Source: Paeniglutamicibacter terrestris (lineage in GTDB: Bacteria > Actinomycetota > Actinomycetes > Actinomycetales > Micrococcaceae). From it: a DNA stretch of 64,000 nucleotides. The stretch lies in contig NZ_JAAWVT010000006.1 in the NCBI RefSeq assembly GCF_012271785.1, positions 186,001 to 250,000 on the forward strand. Reading direction: 5' to 3'. Of the stretch, positions 9,210 through 16,185 are shown piece by piece (within the stretch, counting starts at the first letter, position 1; every line of letters begins with the position of its first letter). The translations under genes were made by a program, and so were the position numbers. A model generated the notes under the pieces. The model was given only the letters and a program-made list of their open reading frames with translations, did no database searches and had not been told where the DNA came from.

Positions 9210-9839
9210 ATGAGCCAGAGCCTATCGGAAACCAAACCGAAGCCCCGGGGCATCGGATACAGCATGGTGTACCCGCCGGGATGGCGTGAGTTCAGGACGA
9301 CCGCCGAGCACGAAGGAATTTTGACCAAGCTTGCGACGGCCGAGGCCAAGTCGCTTGGCCGCGCTGACGTCGTTCTGCTGATTCGGCAGAAAACGCATGA
9401 AATGTTCGAGCATTTGCGGCGCCGTGGCTCTCTCGGGTTCGCGCTGCCGGTAGCGAAGGTCAACGGCGGCGCCATTCCGACATCCATGATCATGACTCCG
9501 CTGAAGGTGGGGGCCTCGGGAACGCTTCCCGACGCCGTGCGCAGGGTCGCGGGCGGAAATCCGGTGGAAACGGAGATCGTCGATGGGGCGACGTGGTACC
9601 GGTGGAGCACCTCAGAGCGAGCCGACGAGGCCCCAGAATTTTTGAACTTGGGCTTGAATATGGTGATTCCCCGACCGTTGCCGGATGGGAGTGAGGACCC
9701 GGATCCGAAGGCAGGGTTGTGGTTGTTGTATTCCTATGCTCAGGTTGACGCCGGCGAGGGCAAAGCAGAGCTCACGGAGGCCTTGCAGGAACTCGGTTAT
9801 GCAATTTTTGGGACGTTTAGGTGGGTGCCAGTTCAGTGA
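9210..9839 (+). CDS. Conserved protein of unknown function, PsbP/LpqN-like (T7SS island)
   Basis: This 209-residue soluble protein has no signal peptide. The segment YSMVYPPGWREF near residue 18 resembles the opening strand of PsbP/Mog1/LpqN-like folds, but that is a weak shape match. The rest is mixed alpha/beta with a repeated pattern of short strands and a C-terminal helix (GKAELTEALQELGYAIFGTF). It lies 64 bp after the effector, and its stop overlaps the next gene's start (GTGA). Position fits an immunity protein or export adaptor, and I cannot choose between them. Size and helix-strand order resemble the next gene, suggesting distant paralogy. Confidence 0.7.
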   Translation: MSQSLSETKPKPRGIGYSMVYPPGWREFRTTAEHEGILTKLATAEAKSLGRADVVLLIRQKTHEMFEHLRRRGSLGFALPVAKVNGGAIPTSMIMTPLKVGASGTLPDAVRRVAGGNPVETEIVDGATWYRWSTSERADEAPEFLNLGLNMVIPRPLPDGSEDPDPKAGLWLLYSYAQVDAGEGKAELTEALQELGYAIFGTFRWVPVQ

Positions 9840-10450
9840 TCGAATATGAAATCGAACCGGATCTGGAGTACTGGCTACCGGTCCCGCGTTCCTTCCCGGA
9901 CGAGCAATGGGATACGGCAGAGCAGTGGGCAGCGGACCTCGCAGAAGTCGCTATCCCCGAGAGCGATGCCATGCGGCAGGCTTACCAGCTGATGGCATTG
10001 GATGTGGTGAATAACCAAGTGGATGAGGCCGAGCATACGCTGTGGTATTCGCCAGAAGATGGGCATGCGATGGGGACGGCGCATCTGATTGTTCTCCAAG
10101 ACGATCCGGGCCAAAGCCTGGTCCAGTTGGCGTTGCCGACGTATGAATCGGTGACCCCAGCGCAAGTCGAAGAATATGGATCGGCGGTCTTCGGCCAGAT
10201 CGTGCAGACGACTTCGGCCATTACCCTCGAGGTTCCGAAGGAGGACGAGACGGTCATGTCGCCGGCGATAGGGCATGTGAGAACCGTCGGACGAAGCCAC
10301 GGGATGGTGTTCCTGCTGGAGGCCTTCGACTCCGATCTGGCTACGTTGGGTTTCATGATGGAACCGATGATCGCGCTATTCGAAACGGTAACCTTTGGCG
10401 TTGCAGACGACGATCATGACGAAGACGAGAACGGACCGGTGTTTTCTTGA
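9836..10450 (+). CDS. Acidic protein of unknown function, coupled to the preceding gene
   Basis: The frame is open from an earlier GTG (9821). The GTG at 9836 is preferred because it forms a GTGA overlap with the upstream stop and follows AGGTGGG by 9 bases, giving 204 residues. The protein is acidic with no signal peptide and ends in an Asp/Glu-rich tail (DDDHDEDENG). It contains LPVPRSFPDEQW, ALPTYESVTPAQVEEYG and SHGMVFLLEAF; no known family was recognised. Layout and length are like the preceding protein. It ends in a TTGA overlap with the next gene, so three downstream genes are tightly coupled. Confidence 0.68.
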   Translation: MIEYEIEPDLEYWLPVPRSFPDEQWDTAEQWAADLAEVAIPESDAMRQAYQLMALDVVNNQVDEAEHTLWYSPEDGHAMGTAHLIVLQDDPGQSLVQLALPTYESVTPAQVEEYGSAVFGQIVQTTSAITLEVPKEDETVMSPAIGHVRTVGRSHGMVFLLEAFDSDLATLGFMMEPMIALFETVTFGVADDDHDEDENGPVFS

Positions 10451-11067
10451 ATAATCCGAAAACGGGAAAACTTCAGCCCGAAGAGTTCGTGAATTCTCTT
10501 TCGCAGCACCTGCCTCGAATGCAGAAGAGTGGATCACTTTTGGTTCTGGCCGCAGTCCTGCTGCCGCTGGGGCTGTATCTCATTTTGAATGACCTGCCAG
10601 ATATTTCGAGTCGCCGTGCTCAGATCATCGTGCAGTGGATCCCAACGGTCATGGGCGCGCTGACACTTGTCTACGGGTGCATCGGTATGATTACCGCAGC
10701 GGCGGGCATCTCGCGCAAGGGCAAAGAAGCCATTGACCTCAAGGTTCAACCAAGCGGGATCACCGTTCGCGGGGGCCATAAGATTCCCTGGGAATCCATT
10801 GTCTCGGTGACGAGTATCCAATATGAGAACAATTCGAAAGTCCAGCTGCTATGGGACCGCGCCGATCTCAACCGTTCGCTGGATGTATATGTTGACAAGG
10901 CCTTGGATACCCGAAGAAACAAAACGAAAGACGGACGATCCCACATAAGGATCGATCTTCTGCGTTATCCGGCCGTTGACTATATGCGGCTCTACGAAGC
11001 CACGCTGGAGCAGTTCGCACGACAGGGAATCTCCGTTGAAGACCGGAAGGCCTTGAAACAGACGTAG
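10447..11067 (+). CDS. Two-transmembrane protein with PH-like cytoplasmic domain
   Basis: 206 residues; the TTG start overlaps the preceding stop (TTGA). After a soluble 30-residue N-terminus there are two hydrophobic segments (about 30-50 and 65-88), then a region with alternating strands (IDLKVQPSGITVRGGHKIPWESIVSVTSI) typical of bacterial PH-like domains following two TM helices. The C-terminal helix is charged. It is the last gene of the T7SS-linked array. It may be a membrane-anchored immunity protein, which would suit an effector with a hydrophobic hairpin, or a membrane component of the machine; both are inference. Confidence 0.7.
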   Translation: MNNPKTGKLQPEEFVNSLSQHLPRMQKSGSLLVLAAVLLPLGLYLILNDLPDISSRRAQIIVQWIPTVMGALTLVYGCIGMITAAAGISRKGKEAIDLKVQPSGITVRGGHKIPWESIVSVTSIQYENNSKVQLLWDRADLNRSLDVYVDKALDTRRNKTKDGRSHIRIDLLRYPAVDYMRLYEATLEQFARQGISVEDRKALKQT

Positions 11068-11070
11068 CAA

Positions 11071-11095
11071 CCAACGCTCGAAATTCGACGGTTGG
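11071..11095. terminator. Weak inverted repeat after the T7SS island
   Basis: CCAAC and GTTGG flank an inner TCGAA/TTCGA pair, directly after the last T7SS gene and before convergent alkA. No T-tract follows, so this is a candidate only. The remaining ~180 bp up to 11279 shows no gene or tRNA. Confidence 0.3.
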
Positions 11096-11279
11096 TCGAG
11101 GTAGGCTGCCGGAGCAGGGACTCAAGAGAACTAACTGGGTGTTGTTGCGTGCGCCCTGTAGCCTTCGGGTCGATTAACGACCGTGGAGGCGCTTCCGTCC
11201 AATGGAACCCTTGCTGCGGTAGCGCAACCTTGGTGCCACGGCCGAACGTCAACGTTGCAGCTTGTTCGGGTGGCAGGGT

Positions 11280-12143
11280 CTAGGCTGGCGTGCTGCCCAT
11301 CGAGTCGGCGGCCCAAAGATGGACCATGGCGTAGGACCTGTAGGGCGACCACGATCTTGCCAGCGTAGCGGCATCGCGTTCGCTCATCCTGTTCAAGGCC
11401 CGACGCGCGACCAGATCCCCGGGCACGAAAGCATCGGGATCGCTTCGGCCGCGCATCTGCAGGTAGTCGGCGGTCCACGGGCCCACGCCGCGCAAAGCCA
11501 GCAGCTCCGAGCGATCCAGCGGGATCCCGGGCGTTCCTGTGAAACCCTTGTATACAAATCCCTCGGCCATGAGGAACAACGTGCCTGCTCGGGTCTTGGT
11601 TAAGCCGATGGTTTCGCGCAGGGTCTCAACGCCTCGTGAAACCACGGCCTCGGGCGTCGGAAAGACGCGCAGCTCACCGGGCCCCTCGCTTCCGTACGCC
11701 GCTACAAAGCGTCCGCCGAAGGTCCTGCCGGCGGCCAGTGTCACCTGCTGGCCCAGGATCGTGGTGGCCGCGGCCTCGAAGCCGTTGAGGTATCCGACCA
11801 ACCGCAACCACGGGCGTGCCTCGACCAGCGGACCAAGCGTGCGGTCGTGGATGAAAGACTCCTGCATGCCGGACAGATCTGTGTCCAGATCCAGCCAAGC
11901 GCGGACCGCGGTTTCAAGCTGGTCAAGGTCGCCGTCTTTAGTCCCGGCGCAGAACAGCTGGACGCCGTTCGTGGCGAACTCCAGCGCAACGGCCCTCGGT
12001 CCGGAGTCGACGGCTATCACCCGGGTATGCCGATGCTCGGCGGGCTCATGGATGTCGATCGCGGGAATCGAGTGGATGCCAAGCGTGCGCATCATGTGCT
12101 CAGGATCCAATGGGCCGTTGGAAGACAAGAATCGCGAGCTCAT
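11280..12143 (-). CDS. alkA: DNA-3-methyladenine glycosylase II (AlkA family)
   Basis: 287 residues. This base-excision-repair enzyme removes 3-methyladenine and other alkylated bases. The HhH-GPD region is visible: ATTILGQQVTLAAGRTFGGRFVAAYG (~130-155) and the helix-hairpin-helix LLALRGVGPWTADYLQMRG (~215), followed by DAFVPGDLVARRAL, whose DL aspartate matches the catalytic Asp. The N-terminal ~100 residues form the TBP-like AlkA N-domain. It lacks the Ada-type AraC/methyltransferase part often fused to AlkA in actinobacteria. The ATG overlaps the stop of tag (ATGA), giving a two-gene repair operon. Confidence 0.9.
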   Translation of the reverse strand: MSSRFLSSNGPLDPEHMMRTLGIHSIPAIDIHEPAEHRHTRVIAVDSGPRAVALEFATNGVQLFCAGTKDGDLDQLETAVRAWLDLDTDLSGMQESFIHDRTLGPLVEARPWLRLVGYLNGFEAAATTILGQQVTLAAGRTFGGRFVAAYGSEGPGELRVFPTPEAVVSRGVETLRETIGLTKTRAGTLFLMAEGFVYKGFTGTPGIPLDRSELLALRGVGPWTADYLQMRGRSDPDAFVPGDLVARRALNRMSERDAATLARSWSPYRSYAMVHLWAADSMGSTPA

Positions 12144-12736
12144 GCTGGCCAGATCCCCGAGCTGCCACGGCGATGAGAATCTATCAAGTGAGTGTCTACG
12201 ATCCCTAGTGCTTCCATCAAGGCAAACATCGTGGTGGGACCAACGAACGAAAATCCACGTTTCTTTAGCGCTTTGGATAGGGCAAGGGACTCCACGCTCG
12301 TCGTGGGCACCTCGTCCATCGTTCTAGGGGTGGGAGTGGATTCCGGCTGGAAGGACCAGACGAATTGTGCGAGTCCACCGTCTTGGCGTAAGGCGATGGT
12401 TGCCTTGGCGTTCTTGATGGTCGCAAGAATTTTAGCGCGATTGCGGATGATTCCGGCGTTGCCGAGTAGCTCCTCGACCTGAATCTCGGTGAAAGCCTCA
12501 ATAATGTCCGGGTTGAAATTGGAGAACGCCGTACGGAAGTTCTCGCGCTTGCGCAGGATCGTGGCCCACGATAATCCGGATTGGAAGGCCTCGAGGCTCA
12601 GCCGTTCAAAGACGCCATGCTCATCGTGCACCGGCATTCCCCACTCGGTGTCGTAGTACGCGCGCATCATCGGGTCGGTGGCGGCCCACGCAGGACGGGC
12701 CAGGCTGTCGTCTCCAATGATTACTGAGGTGCTCAT
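12140..12736 (-). CDS. tag: DNA-3-methyladenine glycosylase I (Tag)
   Basis: 198 residues, close to the usual ~190. Tag family blocks are clear: YYDTEWGMPVHDE, LSLEAFQSGLSWATILRKRENFR, AGIIRNRAKI, ALSKALKKRGFSFVGPTT. It excises 3-methyladenine. In E. coli Tag a zinc site is built from Cys4, His17, His175 and Cys179. Here the matching positions read RPAW (Pro for Cys), YYDTEW (Tyr for His), DTHL (His kept), and no Cys afterwards, so the zinc site is probably absent. Transcribed before alkA with ATGA overlap. Confidence 0.92.
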   Translation of the reverse strand: MSTSVIIGDDSLARPAWAATDPMMRAYYDTEWGMPVHDEHGVFERLSLEAFQSGLSWATILRKRENFRTAFSNFNPDIIEAFTEIQVEELLGNAGIIRNRAKILATIKNAKATIALRQDGGLAQFVWSFQPESTPTPRTMDEVPTTSVESLALSKALKKRGFSFVGPTTMFALMEALGIVDTHLIDSHRRGSSGIWPA

Positions 12737-12765
12737 TCACCAATCCTGCCATGATGACGTAATTA

Positions 12766-12808
12766 TTGGCCTTATCGTCCACGAGCGCTAATATCGTTAT
12801 ATGACGAT
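12766..12808 (+). promoter_or_regulatory. Promoter of the CmtR-like/CDF operon with overlapping operator, probably leaderless
   Basis: A -35-like TTGGCC (12766-12771), 17-bp spacer and -10 TAATAT (12789-12794) place transcription start at or next to the ATG at 12801; no ribosome binding site is visible. A 16-bp inverted repeat, ATCGTTAT/ATGACGAT (12793-12808, one mismatch per half-site), overlaps the -10 and the start codon. That is a typical position and size for an ArsR/SmtB autorepression operator. Confidence 0.55.
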
Positions 12809-13199
12809 GCTAGAAAAGTTTGAAAGTGGTCACCAAAACATGCTTGCCGGCCATGGTGCTGCCGCTGCACTTTTCCACGGACTTTCGGACCCCACCCGAC
12901 TAATGATCCTGGCCCACCTGCGAACCGGCGAGCACAAGGTTAAGGAACTCACCGAGCACCTGGGACTGGCACAAAGTACCGTCAGTGCTCACCTGTCCTG
13001 CCTCCGGGATTGCGGGCTGGTGACGTCCCGGGCCGTTGGCCGTGCCAGCATGTTCTCGCTGGCAAACTCGACGCAGTTACTGACGCTGCTAGATGGTGCC
13101 AACAACTACATCGCCAGTAACGCCGGTGATGACCTCGAGGCTCACAACTTTACCGAGGTTCACGATGTGAAGCCCGAACTCGAAACGGCACGCCCATGA
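12801..13199 (+). CDS. ArsR/SmtB-family metal-sensing repressor, CmtR-like
   Basis: This 132-residue winged-helix protein contains LFHGLSDPTRLMILAHL and the recognition helix AQSTVSAHLSCLRDCGLV. The paired cysteines in HLSCLRxCGLV match the alpha-4 Cys57/Cys61 ligands of the mycobacterial Cd/Pb sensor CmtR. The third CmtR ligand, a C-terminal Cys, is absent; this protein instead has several histidines (GHQNMLAGHG at the N-terminus, LEAHNFTEVHD at the C-terminus). Metal specificity may therefore differ. It overlaps the CDF exporter gene (ATGA), which it presumably represses until metal binds. Confidence 0.88.
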   Translation: MTMLEKFESGHQNMLAGHGAAAALFHGLSDPTRLMILAHLRTGEHKVKELTEHLGLAQSTVSAHLSCLRDCGLVTSRAVGRASMFSLANSTQLLTLLDGANNYIASNAGDDLEAHNFTEVHDVKPELETARP

Positions 13200-14110
13200 G
13201 CCATGACCATGACCACGGCAGTGTGACCACCAACCGCACCAAGCTGGCGTGGGCCTTCGGTATCACCGCGACGATCCTCGTGGCGGAGGTCATCGGTGCG
13301 TTTCTGACCAACTCGCTGGCGCTGCTGGTCGACGCCGCGCACATGCTCACCGACGCCACGGGACTGTTATTGGCCCTAACCGCTGCAACATTGATCATGC
13401 GTCGACCCACATCAAAACGCACGTGGGGGTTCCGCCGTGCCGAAGTTCTCTCGGCGACCCTGCAATCGGCACTGCTACTCGGCGTGGGTGTTTATGCCCT
13501 AGTTGATGGCATCAGGCGACTCTTTGAACCCACCGAGATCACCGGCGGTGGGCTGCTCATTTTTGGCATCATTGGCCTGCTGGGCAATGTCGCATCAATG
13601 TTCATCCTTGCCTCGGGCAAGGACGATAACCTGAACATGCGCGCAGCCTTCCTTGAGGTCGTCAACGACGCGCTGGGATCCGTCGCCGTGATCATCTCCG
13701 CTATCGTCATTTCGACAACTGGCTGGATGCGTGCCGACTCCATTGCCGCCATGCTGATAGCCGCGCTGATCATTCCGCGGGCACTGAAGCTGTTGGGCGA
13801 GACTACCCACATCTTGCTTGAATCCACTCCTAAGGGACTGGATCTTGAAGACGTTCGGGCCCACTTGGTTGCGCATCCGCAAGTCATCACCGTCCACGAC
13901 TTGCATGCCAGCCAGATCGCGTCGAACCTGCCCATTCTCTCGGCTCACGTTGTGGTCGACGATGCTGCCTTCCACAACGGAGCTGCCGCCTCCCTCCTGG
14001 GGGAACTGCAATCCTGCGTGGCCCAACACTTCAAGGTAAGCATCGAGCACTCGACGTTCCAGATTGAGTCGCATAGCCATCAGACTCCGGAGCACGAGCG
14101 GCACGACTAG
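13196..14110 (+). CDS. Cation diffusion facilitator family metal exporter (CzcD/ZitB-like)
   Basis: 304 residues, six transmembrane helices, His-rich start (MSHDHDHG) and tail (HSHQTPEHERHD). CDFs exchange cytosolic Zn, Cd, Co or similar ions for protons. TM2 carries DAAHMLTD with the HxxxD metal pair. The matching TM5 site, usually HxxxD in Zn transporters, reads EVVND, with Glu where His is expected. The C-terminal cytoplasmic domain (LEDVRAHLVAHPQVITVHDLHASQI) matches the CDF dimer domain. It is translationally coupled to the CmtR-like sensor. Confidence 0.92.
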   Translation: MSHDHDHGSVTTNRTKLAWAFGITATILVAEVIGAFLTNSLALLVDAAHMLTDATGLLLALTAATLIMRRPTSKRTWGFRRAEVLSATLQSALLLGVGVYALVDGIRRLFEPTEITGGGLLIFGIIGLLGNVASMFILASGKDDNLNMRAAFLEVVNDALGSVAVIISAIVISTTGWMRADSIAAMLIAALIIPRALKLLGETTHILLESTPKGLDLEDVRAHLVAHPQVITVHDLHASQIASNLPILSAHVVVDDAAFHNGAAASLLGELQSCVAQHFKVSIEHSTFQIESHSHQTPEHERHD

Positions 14111-14156
14111 CGATTTCTCTACCCAGCATTGTGGCCGGACGCTGAAACTTCGTGTG

Positions 14157-14199
14157 AAGCGCTTGTGGACTAGTTTTTGAAACTAGTACGCAAGCGCTT
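14157..14199 (+). terminator. Rho-independent-like terminator after the CDF gene
   Basis: Two nested perfect stems: AAGCGCTTG (14157-14165) with CAAGCGCTT (14191-14199), and inside them ACTAGTTT (14169-14176) with AAACTAGT (14180-14187) around a TTG loop, followed by TTCTTTATT. It lies 46 bp after the CDF stop. Confidence 0.75.
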
Positions 14200-14595
14200 T
14201 CTTTATTCTCTGCACTCTAGCTAGGTGCCCATCGGCAAGCATCCTCGGATTGAACTGAATCACACCGGCGGTTCGGGATGTTTAATGCTCAAGTTTACAT
14301 TCAGAAATGAATGTAATAGGGCAACCGGGCTGCACTTTGGGGTTTCCGTCGATTCACTTCGTATGCCAGAAGGGCCAATTTTCCCGTCGGAATCCTCGTG
14401 AGTCCCGTATTTTCTTGCCGAATTTCCTGTTGATGAAGGCCGGATGAGTTATTTGGTGAATTTTCGACCGAAGCCTTGTGGTCTAAATCATTCAGAGATA
14501 CAGTTTTTATTTATCGGACGCCGCGTGATGTCAATCACTTGGATGCGTGGCTCTGCTCACTCGATCAATTCATCGAAAGCCAACTAGGAGACGTC
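14200..14595. other. Intergenic region upstream of the amine operon
   Basis: About 400 bp without a convincing gene. The frame of the permease is open back to 14476, but composition and the absence of a ribosome binding site argue that this part is leader. It holds the inverted repeat listed at 14295-14316, and AT-rich stretches near 14400-14510 could hold the operon promoter. Confidence 0.5.
14295..14316. promoter_or_regulatory. Perfect inverted repeat, candidate operator of the amine operon
   Basis: TTACATTCA and TGAATGTAA (9-bp perfect arms) flank GAAA. Symmetry and size suit a dimeric regulator, possibly the FadR-type protein at 23376-24125. It lies ~280 bp before the permease start. No second copy was noticed upstream of the regulator gene. 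Confidence 0.45.
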
Positions 14596-16113
14596 GTGTC
14601 CATAGAGTCACGTAAAGCACCCGAGGCCTCACCGCACGAGCATGACGAGGATGCCGCGCACTTGGCAGCCCTCGGCTATGAGTACGAAACTCAGTTCAAG
14701 CGGGAAATGACGTTCTGGGGGAACGTCTCGCTGGGATTTACCTATTTATCGCCCGTGGTGGGAATCTATTCCCTCTTTGCGATTGCTTTGGGAACTGCCG
14801 GCCCCCCGATGTTCTGGTCATTGCTCATAGTGGGAGCCGGGCAGATGTTTGTCGCCATGATCTTTGGCGAAATCGTATCGAACTACCCTGTAGCCGGAGG
14901 GGTCTACCCATGGTCGCGACGCCTGTGGGGTCGCAAATGGGGCTGGATGAATGGCTGGGTCTACCTAGTCGCACTCTTGACGACGATTGCCTCCGTGGCA
15001 TATGGCGCTGGCCCTTACCTTGCTGCGTTCCTCGGAATGCAAAGCAGCGTTGACGCGACCATCCTCGCAGCGCTAGCCATCATCGCGCTGGCAACCTGCC
15101 TCAACCTCCTCGGTACCGGTGTCCTGAATAAAGTCGCCATGCTCGGTCTCATCGCTGAACTCGGCGGAGCCGTAGTAGTCGGTCTATGGCTGCTCATTGG
15201 TCATCGTCACCACGACCTTAGTGTCCTCTTTGACACCTTCGGCGCAGGGGAGGGCTCGGACTACTTCGTGGCCTTCGCTGCCGCTGGCTTGATAGGTATA
15301 TTCCAGTACTACGGCTTTGAAGCCTGCGGCGACGTCGCGGAAGAAGTGCCAAACCCCGGGCGCACAATCCCGAAGGCCATGCGCATGACCATTTACATTG
15401 GTGGAGCAGCAGCGATGTTCGTCTGCCTCTCGCTCATCCTCGCCGTCCCCGACTTTGGGTCAGTGATTTCGGGTGCTGATTCGGACCCACTCATGGGTGT
15501 GTTGATGGCGGCCTTCGGCCCGATTGGATACAAGGTCGTTCTCGGTGTGGTCTTGATTTCCTTCGTCTCGTGCGTCTTGAGCCTGCAGGCTGCCGCGAGC
15601 CGCCTGACCTATTCCATGGCCCGGGACGGGATCCTTCCTTTCAGTACCCTACTCAGCAGATTCAGCGAACGCCGCCATGTTCCGCCGTACGCACTCCTGA
15701 TTGCCGGCGTGTTCCCAGCACTGGTCGTGATCGGTTCCAAGATCTCCGAGGATGCGCTGGTTGCCATCATCTCCTTCGCCGCCATGGGCATGTACCTGGG
15801 CTTCCAAATGGTCGTGCTGGCATCCCTGCGGGCCAGACTCAAGGGATGGAAGCCAGCTGGCAAGTATCAACTTGGCCGCTGGGGCGTTCCCGTCAACGTG
15901 ATGGCGCTGCTGTGGGGCGTCCTAGGCATGATCAACATGGCCTGGCCTCGGTCGCCGGAAGCGGGATGGTTCGCCAACTACATCGTCTTAATTTCTTCGC
16001 TCTTTGTAGTGGGAATCGGCGGCCTGTACTTAGCTCTTCGCAAACCCCACCTCAAGGGAAATGCTCCCGCCGCAGATGCCATCGACACCCAGGAGTCCGC
16101 CGGCGGCAGCTAA
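14596..16113 (+). CDS. APC-superfamily amino acid/amine permease
   Basis: 505 residues from the preferred GTG at 14596, which has AGGAG 5 bases upstream; a longer open frame back to 14476 lacks a ribosome binding site. About twelve hydrophobic segments follow a charged N-terminus. APC marks include FTYLSPVVGIYSLFAIAL, VSNYPVAGGVYPWSRRLWG, GFEACGDVAEEVPNPGRTIPKAM and AASRLTYSMARDGILPFS. The EEVPNP motif is typical of GABA/choline/amine-type permeases. As first gene of the P450/gamma-glutamyl operon, it probably imports the amine substrate. Substrate is inferred. Confidence 0.88.
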   Translation: MSIESRKAPEASPHEHDEDAAHLAALGYEYETQFKREMTFWGNVSLGFTYLSPVVGIYSLFAIALGTAGPPMFWSLLIVGAGQMFVAMIFGEIVSNYPVAGGVYPWSRRLWGRKWGWMNGWVYLVALLTTIASVAYGAGPYLAAFLGMQSSVDATILAALAIIALATCLNLLGTGVLNKVAMLGLIAELGGAVVVGLWLLIGHRHHDLSVLFDTFGAGEGSDYFVAFAAAGLIGIFQYYGFEACGDVAEEVPNPGRTIPKAMRMTIYIGGAAAMFVCLSLILAVPDFGSVISGADSDPLMGVLMAAFGPIGYKVVLGVVLISFVSCVLSLQAAASRLTYSMARDGILPFSTLLSRFSERRHVPPYALLIAGVFPALVVIGSKISEDALVAIISFAAMGMYLGFQMVVLASLRARLKGWKPAGKYQLGRWGVPVNVMALLWGVLGMINMAWPRSPEAGWFANYIVLISSLFVVGIGGLYLALRKPHLKGNAPAADAIDTQESAGGS

Positions 16114-16185
16114 AACCAAGCAACCACCATCAGCTGTCGACCAAATGCCCAGATTAGACCAATACCCCGACGAGAGGATCGCACC

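Noticed and set aside
11100-11279. Possible tRNA or small RNA between the T7SS island and alkA
   Set aside because: No cloverleaf, T-loop consensus or strong promoter could be found.
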